NCBI GenBank assembly: GCA_020062525.1
Contig: JAGUWE010000002.1
Coordinates: 1 to 7,563, forward strand
Length of the DNA stretch: 7,563 nucleotides
Direction of reading: 5' to 3'
From: Patescibacteria group bacterium
GTDB lineage: Bacteria > Patescibacteriota > Patescibacteriia > JAACEG01 > JAGUWE01
Part shown: piece by piece, positions 3,558-7,563 of the stretch
How the letters are laid out: each line of letters begins with the position of its first letter
Position numbering within the stretch: the first letter of the stretch is position 1
Notes under the pieces: generated by a model
Databases searched by the model: none
The model's input: the letters and a program-made list of their open reading frames with translations, nothing else
Told to the model about the DNA's origin: nothing
Position numbers and translations under genes: made by a program

Positions 3558-6034
3558 ATTTGAACCTCCATAATATGGACAAAAATCAAGAATCGTCAGA
3601 AAAAATTTTATCGCGCTCCATCACTGAAGAAATGCAAGAGTCCTATCTTGATTATGCGATGAGTGTGATTATCGGCCGAGCTTTGCCTGATGTCCGCGAT
3701 GGTTTAAAGCCAGTTCATCGCCGCATTCTTTACGCGATGTGGGATATTGGACTTAAACCCGAGGCTAAATTTAGAAAATCAGCCAACGTGGTTGGTGAGG
3801 TTTTGGGTAAATATCATCCTCATGGCGATGCGGCGGTTTATGATTCAATGGTCAGAATGGCTCAAAGTTTTAATATGCGTTATCCCTTAATCGCCGGCCA
3901 AGGTAATTTTGGTTCTTTAGATGGTGATAATGCGGCAGCAATGCGTTATACTGAAGCTAAATTAGCACCAATTGCTGAAGAACTTTTATTTGATATTGAA
4001 AAAAATACGGTTGATTTTTCACCAAATTATGATGGTAGCCAAAAAGAACCCCAAGTTCTACCAGCTAAATTACCTAATCTACTGCTTAATGGCAGTGTTG
4101 GTATAGCGGTTGGCATGGCTACTAATATTCCACCTCATAATCTAAGTGAGGTCTGCCAAGCAATTGCTCATTTGATTGATCATCCTAACGCTTCAGTTGA
4201 GGACTTAATAGAATTTATTAAAGGACCGGACTTTCCAACCGGGGGGCTAATTTATAATAAAAAAGATATTCTGGAGGCCTATTTAAGCGGTAAGGGCAGT
4301 ATTGTAATGAGAGCTAAGACCGAAATTGTGGAAACCAAAAATAATCAATTCCAAATTATCGTTAATGAAATTCCTTTTCAAGTTAACAAAGCTGCTTTAG
4401 TTGAAAAAATTGCTACTTTGGTCAAAGAGAAAAAGATTGAACACCTTAAAGACCTCCGCGATGAATCTACTAAAGATGGTGTAAGAATTGTAATTGAACT
4501 TAAAAAAGAGAGTTACCCCAAAAAGATTCTCAACCGTTTATTCAAACTCACGCCGTTGCAGGAAACTTTTCATCTTAATCTGCTGGCTTTAATTGATGGC
4601 CTCCAACCTCGAGTTTTAAATTTAAAACGAATTTTAGAAGAATATATTACTCATCAACAAATCGTGATAAGAAGAAGAACAGAATTTGATTTAGAGAGAG
4701 CTCGCGACCGAGCTCATATCTTAAAAGGACTAAAAATTGCCTTAGATAAAATTGATGCTGTTATTCGCCTCATTAAAAAATCACGTGACCGCGAGGCAGC
4801 CAAACTTAATTTAATGAAAAATTTTAAGTTAACTGAACGCCAAGCCGTAGCTATTTTAGAAATGAAGCTCCAACAATTAGCCAATTTAGAACGATTAAAA
4901 ATTGAACAAGAACTCAAAGAAAAAATAAATCTTATTAAAGAATTAGAAAAAATCTTGGCTTCACCTAAAAAGATTTTGGGTCTGATTAAAGATAATGTCA
5001 AAGAGCTCGAAAAGAAATTTGGCGATGAACGGAAAACGAAAATTATTGCCGGTGCGGTTGGCGAATTTACTCAAGAAGATTTAATTCCTAATGAAGCAAC
5101 GGTCGTAACAATTACTCACGATGGTTATATCAAAAGAATTCCACCGGAAACCTTTAAAACCCAAGCTCGTGGTGGTAAGGGTGTCCTTGGACTAACTACC
5201 AAAGAAACCGATGTGGTAGAACATTGTTTTGTTACTAATACTCATTTTAATGTTTTGTTTTTTACCACTCGCGGCCGGGTTTTTCAACTTAAGGTCTATG
5301 AAATCCCTCAGGCCTCACGGACAGCCAAGGGCCAGGCAATTGTCAATTTTTTGCAACTTGGTCCGGCGGAAAAGGTCTCGGCCGTCCTGCCGGTCAGTGA
5401 ATTGAGTGACTTTAAATACCTTTTTATGACCACCAAAAAGGGCTTAATTAAAAAAGTTGAGCTTAGTTCAATGGCTAACATTAGGCGCTCTGGTTTAATT
5501 ATTGTCAAACTCAAAAACGATGATCTACTTGAATGGGTTAAACCTACCACCGGTCAAGATGAAATTATTTTGGTCTCAACTGGGGGCCAAGCGATTAGGT
5601 TTAAAGAAAAAGACGTCAGGGCGATGGGTCGCAATGCCGCCGGCGTTAGAGGTATGCGACTTAAGAGTAATGATTTTGTGATTGGTATGGATATAATTGA
5701 TTTTCAAGAAAATATTTCTAACTTGCAACTTTTAGTTATTAGTGAAAATGGCTTAGGCAAAAGAACTGGTCTTAAAAATTATAAAATTCAACATCGCGGT
5801 GGTTCAGGTCTTAAAACAGCTAAAATTACCACCAAAACAGGACTGCTTATTAGTTCAAAAGTTATTAACGCTAAAACAGCTGAAGGTGAAGATGTTATTA
5901 TTGTTTCTCGCCAAGGTCAAGTCATTCGGCTACCAATGAAATCAGTGAGTATTTTGGGTCGAGCTACTCAAGGAGTCAAATTAATGCGTTTTAAAGAAGA
6001 GCGGGACAAAGTCGCCTCCCTAACTTTTATCTAA
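3554..6034 (+). CDS. gyrA: DNA gyrase subunit A
   Basis: GyrA is the DNA-breaking and rejoining subunit of the A2B2 gyrase, which adds negative supercoils using ATP hydrolysed by GyrB. The 826-residue product has the usual order. The winged-helix/tower/coiled-coil breakage-reunion domain covers about 27-500 and starts with SYLDYAMSVIIGRALPDVRDG-like sequence. The active-site tyrosine is Y132 in AAMRYTE. The six-bladed beta-pinwheel C-terminal domain covers about 505-826. The GyrA box, normally QRRGGRG-like, reads QARGGKG at 537-543, which supports GyrA over ParC. Blade-like motifs recur at 588-595, 689-702, 747-754 and 801-812. In the quinolone-contact region HPHGDAAVYD (88-97), the usual Ser (E. 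coli S83) is A93, while the acidic residue (E. coli D87) is kept as D97. The first ATG overlaps the upstream stop; the ATG at 3575 (MDKNQESS) is an equally plausible start. gyrB is not in the window. Confidence 0.96.
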   Translation: MNLNLHNMDKNQESSEKILSRSITEEMQESYLDYAMSVIIGRALPDVRDGLKPVHRRILYAMWDIGLKPEAKFRKSANVVGEVLGKYHPHGDAAVYDSMVRMAQSFNMRYPLIAGQGNFGSLDGDNAAAMRYTEAKLAPIAEELLFDIEKNTVDFSPNYDGSQKEPQVLPAKLPNLLLNGSVGIAVGMATNIPPHNLSEVCQAIAHLIDHPNASVEDLIEFIKGPDFPTGGLIYNKKDILEAYLSGKGSIVMRAKTEIVETKNNQFQIIVNEIPFQVNKAALVEKIATLVKEKKIEHLKDLRDESTKDGVRIVIELKKESYPKKILNRLFKLTPLQETFHLNLLALIDGLQPRVLNLKRILEEYITHQQIVIRRRTEFDLERARDRAHILKGLKIALDKIDAVIRLIKKSRDREAAKLNLMKNFKLTERQAVAILEMKLQQLANLERLKIEQELKEKINLIKELEKILASPKKILGLIKDNVKELEKKFGDERKTKIIAGAVGEFTQEDLIPNEATVVTITHDGYIKRIPPETFKTQARGGKGVLGLTTKETDVVEHCFVTNTHFNVLFFTTRGRVFQLKVYEIPQASRTAKGQAIVNFLQLGPAEKVSAVLPVSELSDFKYLFMTTKKGLIKKVELSSMANIRRSGLIIVKLKNDDLLEWVKPTTGQDEIILVSTGGQAIRFKEKDVRAMGRNAAGVRGMRLKSNDFVIGMDIIDFQENISNLQLLVISENGLGKRTGLKNYKIQHRGGSGLKTAKITTKTGLLISSKVINAKTAEGEDVIIVSRQGQVIRLPMKSVSILGRATQGVKLMRFKEERDKVASLTFI

Positions 6035-6036
6035 AT

Positions 6037-6065
6037 TTGTCAAAAATTAAATTATTATATATACT
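6037..6065 (+). promoter_or_regulatory. Sigma70-type promoter for rpmF-nusB-rnc
   Basis: A -35 box TTGTCA (6037-6042), a 17-bp AT-only spacer and a -10 box TATACT (6060-6065) lie just after the gyrA stop at 6034. The predicted start near 6072 gives a leader of about 61 nt before rpmF that contains the whole palindrome at 6084-6117. It suggests that the three genes downstream form their own transcription unit rather than depending on read-through from gyrA. This is a motif match only. Confidence 0.65.
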
Positions 6066-6071
6066 AAAATT

Positions 6072-6127
6072 AACTTTTAACTTTTTCCGCCCGAGGCGGA
6101 TCCGCCTTCGGCGGAAACTTTTAACTT
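6072..6127. repeat. Near-perfect palindrome flanked by 12-bp direct repeats
   Basis: Two adjoining hairpins, TCCGCC-cga-GGCGGA (6086-6100) and TCCGCC-ttc-GGCGGA (6101-6115), share the centre GGATCC. Together they make a 34-bp near-perfect palindrome (6084-6117). It is bordered by identical copies of AACTTTTAACTT at 6072-6083 and 6116-6127, the right copy overlapping the last two palindrome bases. Direct repeats around a small palindrome resemble the footprint of a tiny inserted element. The flanks could equally be copies of the T-rich repeat seen at 2129-2161. In the predicted rpmF mRNA it would form a strong leader structure ending 5 nt before the ATG when the right repeat is included. Confidence 0.75.
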
Positions 6128-6132
6128 GAAAT

Positions 6133-6345
6133 ATGTCTACTCCAACCCAGAAACATACTAAAGCCAGAACCCGCCGCGGCCGAGCTCACTTAGCTTTTAA
6201 AAAAATTAAACTTACTTTTTGTCCTCAATGCAAAAATTCGATTTTACCTCATCGCGTCTGCCCCTACTGCGGTAATTATCGTAGCAAAAAAATCATCAAT
6301 ATAAAATTACCAAAAAAAGCTAAGCCCAAAAAAGAAAAAAAATAA
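6133..6345 (+). CDS. rpmF: 50S ribosomal protein L32
   Basis: L32 is a small basic protein of the large ribosomal subunit. The 70-residue product matches the family in pattern. It has a basic N-terminus with the ARTRRGRAHL segment (11-20), then a four-cysteine zinc ribbon with C30-x2-C33 and C43-x2-C46 in the contexts FCPQC and LPHRVCPYCG, which is the L32 signature. A Lys-rich tail covers about 51-70. The N-terminus MSTPTQKHTK is a little different from the usual MAVPKRKTSK, but the spacing is normal. The zinc-binding form is complete, with no cysteine lost. No Shine-Dalgarno sequence precedes the ATG. It has its own likely promoter at 6037-6065 and lies 27 bp ahead of nusB. Identification is secure on the zinc ribbon and the RRGRAH region. 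Confidence 0.95.
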   Translation: MSTPTQKHTKARTRRGRAHLAFKKIKLTFCPQCKNSILPHRVCPYCGNYRSKKIINIKLPKKAKPKKEKK

Positions 6346-6372
6346 ATTGCGCACCTTATTTTTAAATTTGTT

Positions 6373-6861
6373 ATGGCTAACAGACATCTTCTTAGAACCG
6401 TTGCTTTACAAACCCTCTATCAATTAGATTTCAGAGTTCCTTTCTCCTTGAATTACCAAGATTATCAACAAAAAGAAAACCAAAAGCAAGCCGAAAATGT
6501 GACCTCTCAAAATTTAAAAGAATTCGCCCCCGGCGCTGAAGAAGAAAACTTTGCTCAAAATTTAGTCAAGGGGGTTTTGACTCACCTCCAAGAAATTGAT
6601 CAACTGATTACTTGCTATGCTCCTGAGTGGCCAATTGAACAAATCACGGTTATTGATAGAAATATCCTTCGGCTTGGCATTTATGAACTAAAATGTGATC
6701 CGGCCATTCCAGATAAAGTGGCTATTAATGAAGCAGTAGAATTAGCTAAATCCTTTGGCGGCGAATCCTCTTTTAAGTTTATTAATGGCGTCTTGGGCAG
6801 TATTTTTAAGGATCTACAAAAAACTTCATCACCAAACAATGATTCGGCAAAAAATACTTAG
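6373..6861 (+). CDS. nusB: Transcription antitermination factor NusB
   Basis: NusB with NusE (S10) binds boxA RNA and helps RNA polymerase read through rRNA operons; the complex also aids rRNA folding and processing. The 162-residue all-helical protein shows the family landmarks: ALQTLYQLDF (11-20) in helix 1, VIDRNILRLGIYEL (93-106), VAINEAVELAKSFGGESSFKFINGVLGSI (116-144). The last of these is the most conserved part of NusB. The family is usually near 130-145 residues. The extra length here is a polar linker at about 28-56, rich in Gln, Lys and Glu, between helices 1 and 2, and a short polar tail after 148. No Shine-Dalgarno sequence is seen before the ATG. It sits between rpmF and rnc, 48 bp before rnc, and the RNase III partner fits a shared role in rRNA maturation. 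Confidence 0.95.
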   Translation: MANRHLLRTVALQTLYQLDFRVPFSLNYQDYQQKENQKQAENVTSQNLKEFAPGAEEENFAQNLVKGVLTHLQEIDQLITCYAPEWPIEQITVIDRNILRLGIYELKCDPAIPDKVAINEAVELAKSFGGESSFKFINGVLGSIFKDLQKTSSPNNDSAKNT

Positions 6862-6896
6862 TAATAATTAGATTGCGAGGTATTTTGTGCCGATTG

Positions 6897-6905
6897 AAAG
6901 GAAGG
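6897..6905 (+). promoter_or_regulatory. Strong Shine-Dalgarno sequence for rnc
   Basis: AAAGGAAGG ends 4 nt before the ATG at 6910 and contains AGGA and AAGG cores complementary to the 16S 3' end. It fixes the rnc start. It is the only clear Shine-Dalgarno sequence ahead of any gene in the window, in contrast to the bare AU-rich or overlapping starts of the others. Confidence 0.75.
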
Positions 6906-6909
6906 CTTA

Positions 6910-7563
6910 ATGAAAGATTTAGTAAAATTAGAAAAAAAAATAAAAATTAAATTTAACGGCTTGGATCTTCTCCAGCAAGCTCTTGTTCATCGTTCTTATC
7001 TTAACGAACATCCAGAGTTTAAATCTGATCACAATGAGAGATTAGAATTTTTAGGTGATGCTGTTTTAGAGTTAGTTGTGACTGAATATCTCTATGAAAA
7101 ATTTCCTCAAGAGCCAGAGGGTAAATTAACTAATCTGAGGGCGAGTTTGGTTAATGCTCATCATCTTGCTCAAAAAGCTAAGGAATTGAAGCTTAATAAT
7201 TATCTTTATCTAAGTAAGGGGGAAGCAAAAGAAAGTAGTAATACTAAAGCCAGAGAAAATATTTTAGCTAATACTTTTGAAGCTCTCATCGGCGCCATTT
7301 ATTTAGACAGCGGCTATAAGATAGTCAAAAAATTTATTGAAAGAAATTTAACTAAGGATCTTGCCAAAATTTTGACTCAGGGCTTATACCTTGATGCCAA
7401 AAGCAAATTCCAAGAAATTGCCCAAGAAAAATATGCCCTCACTCCCCATTATAAAGTTCTATCCGAAGTGGGTCCGGATCACGCCAAAATTTTTAAAGTC
7501 GGTGTTTATATTGGCCCCGAATTTATCGCCAGTGACCAGGGCTTAAGTAAACAAGAAGCACAA
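6910..7563 (+). CDS. rnc: Ribonuclease III (3' end beyond the window)
   Basis: RNase III cuts double-stranded RNA, chiefly to release 16S and 23S precursors from the rRNA transcript, and works as a homodimer. The 218 codons present are open to the window edge with no stop. The signature HNERLEFLGDAVLEL (41-55) supplies the first acidic cluster: E43, E46 and D50. The second site falls in ANTFEALIGAIYLDSG (120-135), with E124 present. The residue three before it, normally Asp (E. coli D114), is Asn N121. A double-stranded-RNA-binding domain begins at about 162 (DAKSKFQEIAQ) and is cut off at the window edge, with only some 10-20 residues probably missing compared with typical 225-240-residue proteins. 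The start is supported by the Shine-Dalgarno sequence at 6897-6905. It is the third gene after rpmF and nusB. Confidence 0.95.
   Translation, partial: MKDLVKLEKKIKIKFNGLDLLQQALVHRSYLNEHPEFKSDHNERLEFLGDAVLELVVTEYLYEKFPQEPEGKLTNLRASLVNAHHLAQKAKELKLNNYLYLSKGEAKESSNTKARENILANTFEALIGAIYLDSGYKIVKKFIERNLTKDLAKILTQGLYLDAKSKFQEIAQEKYALTPHYKVLSEVGPDHAKIFKVGVYIGPEFIASDQGLSKQEAQ

Noticed and set aside
4714..5001. Minus-strand open frame inside gyrA.
   Set aside because: Antisense shadow of the coiled-coil region of gyrA; no independent support.
5308..5550. Minus-strand open frame inside the gyrA C-terminal domain.
   Set aside because: Antisense shadow of a well-conserved gyrA region.
3554..6034. ParC (topoisomerase IV) instead of GyrA.
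   Set aside because: A nearly complete GyrA box (QARGGKG) and a six-bladed C-terminal domain favour GyrA.

Overview
The window looks like ordinary chromosomal housekeeping DNA from a low-GC bacterium. The best fit is a member of the Candidate Phyla Radiation (Patescibacteria, Parcubacteria-like). This is inferred from several traits: an S1 protein with only four S1 repeats, short uncharacterised Lys/Glu-rich proteins next to core genes, very AT-rich gene gaps almost without Shine-Dalgarno sequences, and short GC-rich palindromes of the GATCCGCC..GGCGGA type. TGA is used as a normal stop (2124-2126, 2819-2821, 3555-3557), which argues against the TGA-Gly code of Gracilibacteria and Absconditabacteria. 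No phylogeny could be run.

Layout. The left part is on the minus strand: rpsA (ribosomal protein S1, 1386 down to 187), followed 17 bp later by a complete tRNA-Gly(GCC) with encoded CCA (169 down to 95). Beyond it, positions 1-94 hold a nested GC-rich stem-loop. A divergent control region (1387-1550) has back-to-back sigma70-type promoters for rpsA and for the plus-strand genes. The plus strand then carries an unknown charged protein (1551-2126), a UlaG-like metallo-beta-lactamase-fold hydrolase (2168-2821), a gap of compact hairpins, a single-pass membrane protein of unknown function (2955-3557) and gyrA (3554-6034), whose start overlaps the stop of the membrane-protein gene. A new promoter after gyrA (6037-6065) leads through a palindrome-containing leader into rpmF (L32), nusB and the start of rnc (RNase III), which runs off the right edge.

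How it fits together: rpsA, tRNA-Gly and rpmF serve translation. nusB and rnc serve rRNA transcription antitermination and processing. gyrA supplies the DNA-binding and cleaving subunit of gyrase. The two unknown proteins and the hydrolase lie in the transcription path leading to gyrA, but the sequence does not reveal a shared function.

I found no mobile element with a transposase, no CRISPR array, no prophage and no clear new multi-gene system. The most noteworthy points are small. The tRNA-Gly has an altered elbow (A18 and G55 in place of the G18-Psi55 pair). RNase III has Asn where the family normally has a catalytic Asp. GyrA has Ala at the quinolone-contact Ser position. Short repeats and palindromes recur in the gene gaps, including one palindrome flanked by a perfect 12-bp direct repeat inside the rpmF leader.
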